A stretch of DNA of 64,000 bases from UBA966 sp046350355 (GTDB taxonomy: Bacteria > Planctomycetota > Phycisphaerae > Phycisphaerales > SM1A02). Both the position numbers and the translations under genes were made by a program. Position 1 is the stretch's first letter. Every line of letters starts with the position of its first letter. Below, piece by piece: positions 1-7,751 of the stretch. The DNA lies in contig JAXMAN010000003.1 of assembly GCA_046350355.1 (NCBI GenBank), positions 310,001 to 374,000 on the forward strand. Direction: 5' to 3'. Below the pieces are notes generated by a model that worked only from the letters and a program-made list of their open reading frames with translations, made no database searches and was not told the DNA's origin.

Positions 1-2082
1 TCCGCGGGTTCGTACGACACCTCGATGGCGCTCTACACGGGCACCTGCGCCGCGCTGACGCAGATCGGCTGCAACGGCGACGGCAGCGGCGAGTCCGGCT
101 GCCAGGCGTTCTATTCGCGCATCGCGGACGTGAACGTCTCCTCCGGCACGACCTACTACATCCGCATGGGTGGCTACAACGCCGCGACCGGCGCGGGCGT
201 GCTCACCATCACCTTCAACGCGGCGACCGGCGCCTGCGGCACCGCCACCGAGGGCTGCGGCATCGTGCACCCGACGGGCGGCTGCAACAACCCCGCCTGC
301 TGCACCACCGTCTGCGGCTTTGCCCCTGACTGCTGCGACGTGGCGTGGGACCAGACCTGCGTCGACCTCGCCGTCAGCCAGTGCGGCATCTTCATCTACA
401 CCTGCACCTCGCCCGGCCCGGCCAACGACTGTGCGATCAACGCCACCGTCGTGACCGCCAGCGGCAGCTACGCGTTCACGAACGTCGGCGCGAACATGGA
501 CGGTCCGAACCACGCGGGCGCGACCTGCAACTCGGGCAACGACTTCTTCTACTCGGACGTCTGGTACCGCTTCACCGCGGCCGCCAACGGCGTCGCCAAC
601 TTCAACACCTGCGGCACGACGCCGTTCGACAGCAAGCTTGCGGTCTACGACATGGGGACCAACCCCGGCTCGTTCGACTTCAACACGCTGAACACGGCGC
701 TGCTGAGCTGCAACGACGACGGCACGAACTGCTTCGAGACCGACGGCGTCACGCCGTACGCCTCGAGCCTGACGCAGACCGTGCTCGTCGGCCACACCTA
801 CCTGGTCCGCCTGGCCTGCTACGACTTCGGCGTGACCGGCTCGGGCACGATCCAGATCACGATCCCGGCTCCGTGCTCGCTGCCGTCGACCAACGGCAAC
901 GAGGGCGAGTCCTGCGGTGGCAGCACCAACGACGGCTGCGTCAGCAACGTCGTCCAGACGACCCCCATCAGCAGCGGCAGCTCGATCGCCGGCACCTTCT
1001 GGGCCGACGGCGGCACCCGTGACGTCGACTGGTACAGCTTCACCCTCTCGGCGCCCGCGGCCGTGACCTTCAACGTGTACTCGGCCTCGCTCGTGAGCAC
1101 GTTCATCTACGGCGGCGACCTCTGCACGGATCCGATCTACGTCGGCGCCGGCACGGGTGCGTGCCCGCAGACCGTCGGGGCGTGCCTCCCGGCCGGTACC
1201 TACTACGTGTTCGTGGGCACCGAGGCCTTCGAGGGCGTCCCCTGCGGCAGCGGAGTCTTCAACGACTACGTGCTGCAGATGACGACGGCCGCGGCCGACT
1301 GCGCGCCCTTCGCGTCGGGCTGCTCGGACCCCGGTCCGGACAGCGTGACCGGCAACTCGTCGCTCACGACGGACTTCGGTCTCGTCGCGTGCGCCGCGGG
1401 CACCGATCACACCACCGAGAACAGCTACGCGATGCCTGTCACCGGCCTGAACGCCGGCCAGATCAACTGCGTGGAGTTCGGCGTGTACAACGTCGAGGTC
1501 GTTGGCGCCACGGCCTTCGTCGGCCCGGTGCAGCAGGCGGTCTTCGGCATCTACCGTGACACCGATGGCGGCGATCCGACGGACGTCGGCGTCGACCTGG
1601 TGCCGGTGGCGGCCAACTCCGTGCAGGCGATCCAGCTCGCGGGCGGCACCTACCTCGCCGGCCTGCAGTTCGATCCGCCGATCTGCCTGGACGGCAACAC
1701 GGACAACATCGTGTTCGTGCTCTCCTTCGCGGCGATGCCGACGGGCTCGGGCTACGGCCTGCGCGCGGCGGGCAACGCCGGAACGAGCACCTACCCGCTG
1801 TTCCTCAAGTCCGCGAGCTGCGGCATCACGACCTACACCAACACGCTCAACATCGGCGGGGGCTTCCCCGACCCGTGGGCCGTGAAGGTGAACGGCAACT
1901 TCGTGAGCTGCGGCGCTCCCTGCCCGGCCGACCTGAACAACGACGGCGTCGTCAACGGCGCCGATCTGGGTCTGCTCCTGGGCAACTGGGGCAACTCGGG
2001 CACGGGTGACATCAACGGCAGCGGCACCGTCGACGGCGCCGACCTCGGCGTGCTGCTCGGCAACTGGGGCGCCTGCCCGTAA
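1..2082 (+). CDS. Secreted multi-domain protein with C-terminal dockerin-like repeats (5' truncated)
   Basis: The reading frame is open to the window edge, so the N-terminus and presumably a signal peptide lie outside. What is visible is about 693 residues, rich in Cys, Gly, Thr and Asn. At least two pre-peptidase-C-like beta modules share the pattern of FDSKLAVYD and later GHTYLVRL; the first residues in the window (SAGSYDTSMALYTGTC) look like the second half of another such module. A Cys-rich block near residues 85-130 contains repeated CC pairs (NPACC, PDCC). The last 50 residues hold two dockerin-type calcium-binding loops, DLNNDGVVNGADLG and DINGSGTVDGADLG, each followed by LLGNWG. This ending is common on exported Phycisphaerae proteins. 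The role is probably extracellular or surface attachment; no catalytic motif is seen. Confidence 0.8.
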   Translation, partial: SAGSYDTSMALYTGTCAALTQIGCNGDGSGESGCQAFYSRIADVNVSSGTTYYIRMGGYNAATGAGVLTITFNAATGACGTATEGCGIVHPTGGCNNPACCTTVCGFAPDCCDVAWDQTCVDLAVSQCGIFIYTCTSPGPANDCAINATVVTASGSYAFTNVGANMDGPNHAGATCNSGNDFFYSDVWYRFTAAANGVANFNTCGTTPFDSKLAVYDMGTNPGSFDFNTLNTALLSCNDDGTNCFETDGVTPYASSLTQTVLVGHTYLVRLACYDFGVTGSGTIQITIPAPCSLPSTNGNEGESCGGSTNDGCVSNVVQTTPISSGSSIAGTFWADGGTRDVDWYSFTLSAPAAVTFNVYSASLVSTFIYGGDLCTDPIYVGAGTGACPQTVGACLPAGTYYVFVGTEAFEGVPCGSGVFNDYVLQMTTAAADCAPFASGCSDPGPDSVTGNSSLTTDFGLVACAAGTDHTTENSYAMPVTGLNAGQINCVEFGVYNVEVVGATAFVGPVQQAVFGIYRDTDGGDPTDVGVDLVPVAANSVQAIQLAGGTYLAGLQFDPPICLDGNTDNIVFVLSFAAMPTGSGYGLRAAGNAGTSTYPLFLKSASCGITTYTNTLNIGGGFPDPWAVKVNGNFVSCGAPCPADLNNDGVVNGADLGLLLGNWGNSGTGDINGSGTVDGADLGVLLGNWGACP

Positions 2083-2126
2083 CGCCTGATGCCAGGCGCC
2101 TCCTCGGAGGCGTTGAGCAACAACAC

Positions 2127-2164
2127 GCGGCCCCCGGACCTGGTCCGGGGGCCGCTTTCCTTTT
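2127..2164 (+). terminator. Rho-independent terminator after the dockerin protein
   Basis: A stem of at least 12 GC-rich base pairs (left arm gcggcccccgga, right arm its exact complement) with a 5-nt loop is followed by tttcctttt. It begins 45 nt after the stop codon. Confidence 0.85.
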
Positions 2165-2227
2165 CGGGCGTCAGCTGACGACGGTCGCGGTACGCGGGAG
2201 GCGTGAGGACGGGCGCGCCACGCGCGC

Positions 2228-2707
2228 TCAGTCGTCCTTCCAGCGCCGCTGGTCCTTCTTCTGCGAGTCGCGCTTCTTGCCGCTCAGGCGCCGCTCGATG
2301 CTGCCGCGCGTCGGGCGCGTCTTCTTGCGCACCTTCGGGCGCACGGCGGCCTGCGAGACGAGCGCGCGCAGGCGCGCCTCGCACGCGTCGCGGTTCTGGA
2401 GCTGGCTGCGGTGCAGGTCGCAGCGGAACTGGAGCGCGGCCTCGTCGGAGACGAGCGCGCTCGCGGCCATCGCGCGCAGGCGCTCCACGGCCGCCTCATC
2501 CAACCCGCCGATGTCCGCGATCTCCACGCGCAGCACGGCGGCGGTGCTCGCCTTGTTCACATGCTGCCCGCCCGGGCCGCGCGCGGTCGTGAAGGTCCAG
2601 CGCAAGGCGCCGGGGAGGACCCACGCCCCGCGGCCAAGCGGCAGCGCACCCGGCGGAGGATCGCGTCGGGGCGGCGGCGTGGGGGCGGGGGGGTACGCTT
2701 CCGGCAT
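2228..2707 (-). CDS. arfB: Peptide chain release factor-like hydrolase, ArfB/ICT1 type
   Basis: This 159-residue protein has the release-factor motif GPGGQHVNK (GGQ at about residues 46-48), which hydrolyses peptidyl-tRNA. Like ArfB it lacks the codon-recognition domains of RF1 and RF2 and ends in a long basic tail (KKRDSQKKDQRRWKDD) that in the family enters the empty mRNA channel. Its inferred job is rescue of stalled ribosomes. The chosen ATG puts about 45 residues before GGQ, slightly longer than usual because of a Pro-rich leader, so a later GTG or TTG start is possible. The ATG overlaps, on the opposite strand, the start codon of the divergent gene at 2706. Confidence 0.82.
   Translation of the reverse strand: MPEAYPPAPTPPPRRDPPPGALPLGRGAWVLPGALRWTFTTARGPGGQHVNKASTAAVLRVEIADIGGLDEAAVERLRAMAASALVSDEAALQFRCDLHRSQLQNRDACEARLRALVSQAAVRPKVRKKTRPTRGSIERRLSGKKRDSQKKDQRRWKDD
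2694..2699 (+). promoter_or_regulatory. -10-like box TACGCT, 6 nt before a start codon
   Basis: TACGCT ends 6 nt before the ATG at 2706, with no Shine-Dalgarno sequence between. The usual -10 to start-site distance would place transcription initiation at or next to the ATG (leaderless). Confidence 0.5.
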
Positions 2708-3683
2708 GCTTCCCGCCATTGTCGCATGCCTGCTCGCGTTCGACGCCGCCGGTGCCGCGCCTCCCGAGACGGCGGCTCCCGCGCAGGCCGCGCCCGCCGC
2801 GTCAAGCGCGCCCGCAGCGCCGTCCTCGCAGCCGGTGCCGACCCCCGCCCAACAGGAGGCGGCGCGCATCCTGGGCGTCGGCGAGGGCGTCGCGGTCAAC
2901 GTCGATGTCGGCGTCTGGGTGCCGCGCCTCACGGGCACCGCGCGCGTGGGCGCGGGTGGCACGCCGATGGCCCTGAACGAGCAGCTCGCCGTCGGCGCGA
3001 GCGCCCCCGGCGTCGCGGGCGAGCTGGGCGTCTTCGTCGACCGTTGGCGCTTCGGCGGCATCGGCTTCGCGACCTCGCTCGACTCGCACCAGCGCGCCAA
3101 CGCGGGCGGCACCTTCGGCACGACCACGATCACTCCCGGCGACCGCATCAGCGGCAGCTACTCCGCGTGGATGGTCGGCGCGGAGGTCGGCTACGTCGTC
3201 TGGCGTCCCTTCGCGGACGAGCCCTGGCCCTGGAGCGATCCCGGCGCCAACCGCGAGGAGGCGACGAAGGCGATGGGCGCGAACGGGCGTCCGCTCGTGG
3301 ACATGCGCTTCCTGGTGCTCGGCGGCGCGCTCGCCTTCGGATACGAGCAGACGCTGCAGAACGACACCGCGGGCGGGCAGTCGAGCTTCGACAAGACCGT
3401 CGGCGGCATCTACGGCGGCGGCGGCCTCGAGCTCAACCTCGGCATCGACGGGCGCTTCCCGCTCGTGCAGGACGTGCGCATCTACGGCTACGCCGGCATC
3501 GGACCATCGATCCCCGACGGCGACGTCCTGTGGATGATCCGCGTCGGCGTCGCGGTGATGTTCACCAAGAACGTGGGCCTCGAGTTCGGCTACCGCCTCT
3601 TCGACTTCGACCTGCAGTCGGGTCCCTCCGAGGTCGACGGCGGACTGCGCGGCGTCTTCGGCGCCGTCACGCTGAAGTTCTAG
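2706..3683 (+). CDS. Outer-membrane beta-barrel-like exported protein
   Basis: The product has 325 residues. A short hydrophobic N-terminus (MLPAIVACLLAFDAAGAA) resembles a signal peptide and is followed by a low-complexity Ala/Pro linker to about residue 50. The rest consists of alternating Gly/aromatic strands (for example VGLEFGYRLFDFDLQ) and ends in a C-terminal Phe (VTLKF), as expected for an outer-membrane barrel. No enzymatic motif is seen. It is transcribed divergently from arfB and followed 14 nt later by a phosphoesterase gene, probably in the same transcript. The family is not recognised. Confidence 0.6.
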   Translation: MLPAIVACLLAFDAAGAAPPETAAPAQAAPAASSAPAAPSSQPVPTPAQQEAARILGVGEGVAVNVDVGVWVPRLTGTARVGAGGTPMALNEQLAVGASAPGVAGELGVFVDRWRFGGIGFATSLDSHQRANAGGTFGTTTITPGDRISGSYSAWMVGAEVGYVVWRPFADEPWPWSDPGANREEATKAMGANGRPLVDMRFLVLGGALAFGYEQTLQNDTAGGQSSFDKTVGGIYGGGGLELNLGIDGRFPLVQDVRIYGYAGIGPSIPDGDVLWMIRVGVAVMFTKNVGLEFGYRLFDFDLQSGPSEVDGGLRGVFGAVTLKF

Positions 3684-3697
3684 TGCCGGAGCAGCGC

Positions 3698-4549
3698 ATG
3701 GATTCCACCGCACGCAGCCGTCCGCGCAGCAATGGCTACCTGCGCGCCAAGGTCCGGCACATCGTGCTGACCAAGGCGGCGGACGCGCTCACGCTGGGCG
3801 CGCTCGGGCGCCGCCACGCGGCGCAGGAGATCCAGGTGCGCGAGCTGGAGGTGCGCTGCGCGGGCTGGCCGCGCGAGCACGACGGACTGCGCATCGCGCA
3901 CGTGACCGACTTCCACCTGGGGCACCACATGCCGACGGCGCGCGCGATCGAGGCGGTCGAGCGCGTGGGCGCGCTCAAGCCGGACCTGCTGGCGTGCACG
4001 GGCGATGTCGTGGACCTGGAACTCGACGGTGCGGAGCCGCTGCTGGCGGCGATGGGCGCGGTGCACGCGCCGATGGGGCGCTACCTGGTGCTCGGAAACC
4101 ACGACCATCTGGACGACGGCGCGATGCTCGCCTCGATGGCGGTGATGCGCGGCGTCGAGCATCTGGACGGCACCGTCGCCCGCTGCGGGAGCGAGCGCGC
4201 GCCGCTGCTGGTGGGCGGGATCGACTGGTCGCGCAGCGCGCGCGGGCTGGCGCAGAAGGTGCACGCGCTGCCGCAGGTGCCGCACCTGCTGCTGGCGCAC
4301 AATCCGCGCGCCTTCTTCGCGGCGGCGGCGCGCGGCGTGCCGCTGACGCTCAGCGGCCACACGCACGGCGGGCAGGTGGCGCTGAAGGGCCGGCCGCGCG
4401 CGAACCTCTCGCTCACGAACCGGCTGAGCGCGGGCTTCTACCACCGTCAGGGGCGCGCGCTCTTCGTGAGCGTCGGCGCGGGGGCGTGGTTCCCGGTGCG
4501 CGTGCACTGCGCCCCCGAGGTCGTGCTGCTCACGGTCCGCTGCGGATGA
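3698..4549 (+). CDS. Calcineurin-like metallophosphoesterase (YaeI/YkuE type)
   Basis: The 283-residue product carries the dimetal phosphoesterase signature in order: DFHLGHH (Asp71, His73), TGDVVD at about 101-106, GNHDH at about 133-137, a later His in LLAHNPRAFF and SGHTHGGQ near residue 230. Homologues of this layout include YaeI/YkuE-type enzymes acting on lipid A precursors or phospholipids; the substrate here is unknown. The N-terminus has no clear membrane anchor. A GGAG site lies 6 nt before the ATG. An in-frame GTG at 3683, overlapping the upstream stop, is an alternative start. The 3' end overlaps the convergent decarboxylase gene by 20 bp. Confidence 0.82.
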   Translation: MDSTARSRPRSNGYLRAKVRHIVLTKAADALTLGALGRRHAAQEIQVRELEVRCAGWPREHDGLRIAHVTDFHLGHHMPTARAIEAVERVGALKPDLLACTGDVVDLELDGAEPLLAAMGAVHAPMGRYLVLGNHDHLDDGAMLASMAVMRGVEHLDGTVARCGSERAPLLVGGIDWSRSARGLAQKVHALPQVPHLLLAHNPRAFFAAAARGVPLTLSGHTHGGQVALKGRPRANLSLTNRLSAGFYHRQGRALFVSVGAGAWFPVRVHCAPEVVLLTVRCG

Positions 4550-5990
4550 GCTCCCAGAGCGCGTCGATGTGGCGTTCCTGCACGCCGGGCGCGCCGACGC
4601 TGACGCGCAGCGTGAGCCGGTCGTCGACGCGCGTGTGGCTGAGGAAGGCGCGCCCGCCCGCGTTGATGCGCTCGAGCAGCGCCTGGTTCGCGGCGTCGCC
4701 GTCGCGCAGGCGGAAGCAGACCAGCGACCAGCGCGAGGGGGCCGCGAGCTCGAAGCGCGGATCCTCGAGCAGCCGCGCGCGCAGCCGCTGCGCCAGCGCG
4801 ATGTGCCGGCGCACGAGCCCCTGCAGCCCCTCGACGCCGTAGTGGCGGATGACGAACCACAGCTTGAGCGCGCGGAAGCGGCGCCCCAGCGGGATCTGCC
4901 AGTCGCGGTAGTCGATGACCTTGCCGCTTTCGGTCGCGCTGTTGCGCAGGTACTCGGGAAGCACGCTCAGCGCGCGCACCAGCGCGGCGCGGTCGCGCAC
5001 CCAGAACGCGTCGCAGTCGAAGTTGACGAGCATCCACTTGTGCGGGTTCACGCAGTAGCTGTCCGCGCGCCCGACGCCGTCGTGGATGCCGCGCAGCTCC
5101 GGGCAGAGCGCGGCGATGCCCAGGTGCGCGGCGTCGACGTGCAGCCACATGCCGTGCTCCTCGCAGATGTCCGCGAGCGTCGGGATCGGGTCGACCGCGT
5201 GCGTGCCGGTCGTGCCCACCGCGCCGACGCAGAAGAAGGGGCGTCGCCCCGCGGCGAGATCCGCGCGCAGCAGCCGCCGCAGCGCGTCGGTGTCCATCTC
5301 CTGACGACCGTTCACCGGGACCAGGCGCAGCTGCTCCGCGCCGATGCCCGCGATGCGCGCGTCCTTCTCGATGCTCGAATGCGCCTGCGTGCTGGCGTAC
5401 GCCACCAGCGGCGCGCCGGCGGCCGCGAGCCCGCGCGCGCCCGCCGCGCCCGCGGTCGCGCGTTCGCGCGCCGCGACCATCGCGCAGAGCGTCGCGCTGC
5501 TGGCGGTGTCCTGGATGACGCCGCCGCCCGCGCCGGCGCTGAGGAACGCCTCGGGCAGGCCGAGCATCTGCGCGAGCCAGTCCATCATGTGCGTCTCGAG
5601 CTCGGTGCACGCCGGCGAGGTGGACCAGAGCATGCCCTGCACGCCCAGTCCCGCGCTGAGCAGCTCGCCCAGGATCGCGGGACCGCTCGCGTTGGCGGGG
5701 AAGTAGCCGAAGAAGTTCGGGCTCTGCCAGTGCATGATCGCGGGCAGCACGATGCGGTCGATGTCCGACTGCACCGCCTCCCAGGGCTCGCCCTGCTGCG
5801 GCGGCTGCGCGGGAAGCTGCGCGCGCACCCAGCCCGGCTCCACGCGCGGCTGCACCGGCAGCGACTCGACGCGCTCGAGGTAGTCGGCGATCCAGTCGAC
5901 CATCGCATGGCCGTGACGGCGCAGGTCGAAGGGGCGCAGCGGCGGATAAGCGCCGTCCTGCGGCGTCGTGGCGGGGTCCAGGGCGGTCAT
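4530..5990 (-). CDS. PLP-dependent amino-acid decarboxylase (aromatic-L-amino-acid/tyrosine decarboxylase family, group II)
   Basis: The 486-residue length is normal for the family. The PLP-binding Lys is in NPHKWM (Lys318), the Asp that contacts the pyridine nitrogen is in HVDAA (Asp286), and STQAHSSIEKD near 200-210 is the conserved substrate/cofactor segment. The N-terminal region (DWIADYL, PNFFGYFP) is typical of aromatic amino-acid decarboxylases. It probably makes an aromatic amine, but substrate choice cannot be read from the sequence. The ATG is preceded by TTGCCC, 17 nt, then ACAATG, a plausible sigma-70-type promoter. It is divergent from the small membrane gene at 6050. Confidence 0.85.
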   Translation of the reverse strand: MTALDPATTPQDGAYPPLRPFDLRRHGHAMVDWIADYLERVESLPVQPRVEPGWVRAQLPAQPPQQGEPWEAVQSDIDRIVLPAIMHWQSPNFFGYFPANASGPAILGELLSAGLGVQGMLWSTSPACTELETHMMDWLAQMLGLPEAFLSAGAGGGVIQDTASSATLCAMVAARERATAGAAGARGLAAAGAPLVAYASTQAHSSIEKDARIAGIGAEQLRLVPVNGRQEMDTDALRRLLRADLAAGRRPFFCVGAVGTTGTHAVDPIPTLADICEEHGMWLHVDAAHLGIAALCPELRGIHDGVGRADSYCVNPHKWMLVNFDCDAFWVRDRAALVRALSVLPEYLRNSATESGKVIDYRDWQIPLGRRFRALKLWFVIRHYGVEGLQGLVRRHIALAQRLRARLLEDPRFELAAPSRWSLVCFRLRDGDAANQALLERINAGGRAFLSHTRVDDRLTLRVSVGAPGVQERHIDALWELIRSGP

Positions 5991-6049
5991 CGGCGGCGCA
6001 TTGTCCCCGCACGCGGGAATCGGGCAAACTGCGTGCAGGAGAACCTGCC

Positions 6050-6577
6050 ATGTCCGAGACGACCAACGCTTCCACGAACGAATCCTGCGGCGCCTGCGCG
6101 CCCGACTGCGCCGCCATCGACCGCCGCCTGGGCAAGGTCGAGAAGACGGTGCGCCGCATCCGGCTGGCGCTCTTCATCGCGCTGGGGGTGCTCATCCTCC
6201 TCGTGGGCATCGGCATCGGGCGCGGCATCGCGCACCGGCAGCAGATGCACGATCGCGGCGGCCCCGGCCGCGGCGGTCCCGGCCCCGCGGGGCAGATGCC
6301 CGGCGGACCGGCGGGTGGCATGCAGGGGCACGGCGCCATGCAGGGACCCGGCCCGATGGCGCAGCAGCGCCCCGGCCCCGGTCCGGGCGGTCCCGGCCCC
6401 GACATGAAGCGCGGCCAGCGCGGTGACAACCGCGGCGCCGCCGGCGATGCGCGCGGACAGCGCGGCGACAACCGCGGCCCGCGCGACGCGCGCGGCCAGC
6501 GCGGTGCCGACCGCGGCCCGCGCGACGACCGCGGCCCGCGCGACAGCGCCCGCGGCCCCGACGGCCGCGGCGAGTGA
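6050..6577 (+). CDS. Small single-pass membrane protein with Gly/Pro- and Arg/Asp/Gly-rich tail
   Basis: The product has 175 residues: an N-terminal Cys-containing segment (SCGACAPDC), a basic stretch, one strongly hydrophobic helix (about residues 44-64) and a long disordered tail. The tail is first GGPGP/MQGPGP-rich, then repeats RGQRGDNRG, RGQRGADRG and RGPRDDRG. An AGGAG site lies 8 nt before the ATG, and a possible promoter (TTGTCC at 6001 and CAAACT at 6025) precedes it. The tail resembles low-complexity RG-rich nucleic-acid-binding tails, but that is only an analogy. Function is unknown. Confidence 0.6.
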   Translation: MSETTNASTNESCGACAPDCAAIDRRLGKVEKTVRRIRLALFIALGVLILLVGIGIGRGIAHRQQMHDRGGPGRGGPGPAGQMPGGPAGGMQGHGAMQGPGPMAQQRPGPGPGGPGPDMKRGQRGDNRGAAGDARGQRGDNRGPRDARGQRGADRGPRDDRGPRDSARGPDGRGE

Positions 6578-6595
6578 CCGCGTGCTCGCCTTCGA

Positions 6596-7684
6596 TCAGG
6601 CTTCGCCGGCCGCGTAGTGGCGGCCGAAGCGGTTCGCGATGAAGTCGTCGAAGTTGACGTCCTCGTTGCGCACCAGCCCGTGCGTGGGCAGCTTGCCCTC
6701 GTGCAGCAGGTCGAGCACCGCCGTCACGCCGCAGGCGGTCGTGATCTGGATCGCCGTCCAGTGGTGCCCGTTGACGTGCGCGTGGCGGACGAGCTTCGCG
6801 TAGGTGCGCTCGGTGTAGGTGCGGCCCACGTGGCCCTGCGCGCTCACGAAGATCGCGACCACGTCCTGGCGCGTCGTGGGCAGCGCGCGCTCGAAGACCT
6901 TGCGCAGCTCGTCGCGGTGCTCGCGGAAGCCCAGGTCCCACATCAGGAGCTTCAGGATCGCGTTGTGCCCCGGGTAGCGCATCGTCTTGTACGAGAGGTG
7001 CTTGACCTTGCCCTCGAGCGTCGCCGCGAAGGTGCCCAGGCCGCCCGAGGTGTTGAAGGCCTCGAGCTCGATCCCCTCGATCATCATGTGCTCGAGCCCC
7101 TCGAGCGGCGGGACGACCGCGACCTTGCCGTCGATGACCGCCTCGCAGGGCTGGATGTACTCGTTGATGAGCCCCTCGGTGGACCAGGTCAGGTTGTACT
7201 TCAGCGCGTTGGAGGGGAACTCCGGCAGCGCGCCGACGCGCATCTTCACCTCGTGCAGGTCGCTCATGCCCTGGATGAGGTTGTTCGCCGCGATGGTGAT
7301 GAAGCCGGGCGCGAGGCCGCACTGCGGGATGAAGGCGCTCTTCGCGCCCTTGGCGAGCTGCACGACCTTCTTGGTGACGGCGACGTCCTCGGTGAGGTCC
7401 AGGTAGTGGATGCCGCGCGCCTTGGCGCGCTCGGCGACGAGCATGTTGCAGTAGTAGGGGGCGCAGCTCACGACCGCCCACTGCCCCTCGAGCGCCTTGT
7501 CCAGCGCGGCCGGATCGTCGAACTTGCCCGTCATGCCGCGCGCGCCCGGGGTGAGCGCGAGGGTCTCCTCGACGCTCGCGGCGTGCGAGTCCATCGCGAG
7601 GACCTGGTAGTCGCCGCAGGTCTGGAGGAGGTTCACGACCATCCGGCCGATCTTGCCGGAACCGAGGACAAGCACGTTCTTCAT
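6596..7684 (-). CDS. Saccharopine dehydrogenase-like oxidoreductase
   Basis: The 362-residue protein starts with a Rossmann NAD(P)-binding motif, VLVLGSGKIGRMV, and continues with the saccharopine dehydrogenase layout (CAPYYCNMLVAERAKARGIHYLDLTED shown here only by its key parts CAPYY and YLDLTED; QCGLAPGF at about 125-132). Family members act in lysine biosynthesis or degradation or make carboxynorspermidine. The substrate cannot be settled, and no lysine or polyamine genes adjoin. An in-frame TTG 21 nt upstream is an alternative start. It lies 67 nt downstream of the peptidase gene on the same strand. Confidence 0.75.
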   Translation of the reverse strand: MKNVLVLGSGKIGRMVVNLLQTCGDYQVLAMDSHAASVEETLALTPGARGMTGKFDDPAALDKALEGQWAVVSCAPYYCNMLVAERAKARGIHYLDLTEDVAVTKKVVQLAKGAKSAFIPQCGLAPGFITIAANNLIQGMSDLHEVKMRVGALPEFPSNALKYNLTWSTEGLINEYIQPCEAVIDGKVAVVPPLEGLEHMMIEGIELEAFNTSGGLGTFAATLEGKVKHLSYKTMRYPGHNAILKLLMWDLGFREHRDELRKVFERALPTTRQDVVAIFVSAQGHVGRTYTERTYAKLVRHAHVNGHHWTAIQITTACGVTAVLDLLHEGKLPTHGLVRNEDVNFDDFIANRFGRHYAAGEA

Positions 7685-7751
7685 GGCGATGTTGGGAGGG
7701 GACAAGGGTGCGGAAGCGGTCGCGTGCGCGCAGCGGCGCCTGCGGCGCGGA

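Noticed and set aside
2411..3697. Upstream extension of the phosphoesterase reading frame
   Set aside because: It is an Arg/Gly/Ala-rich shadow of the outer-membrane protein gene in another frame; the ATG at 3698 has a good ribosome-binding site.
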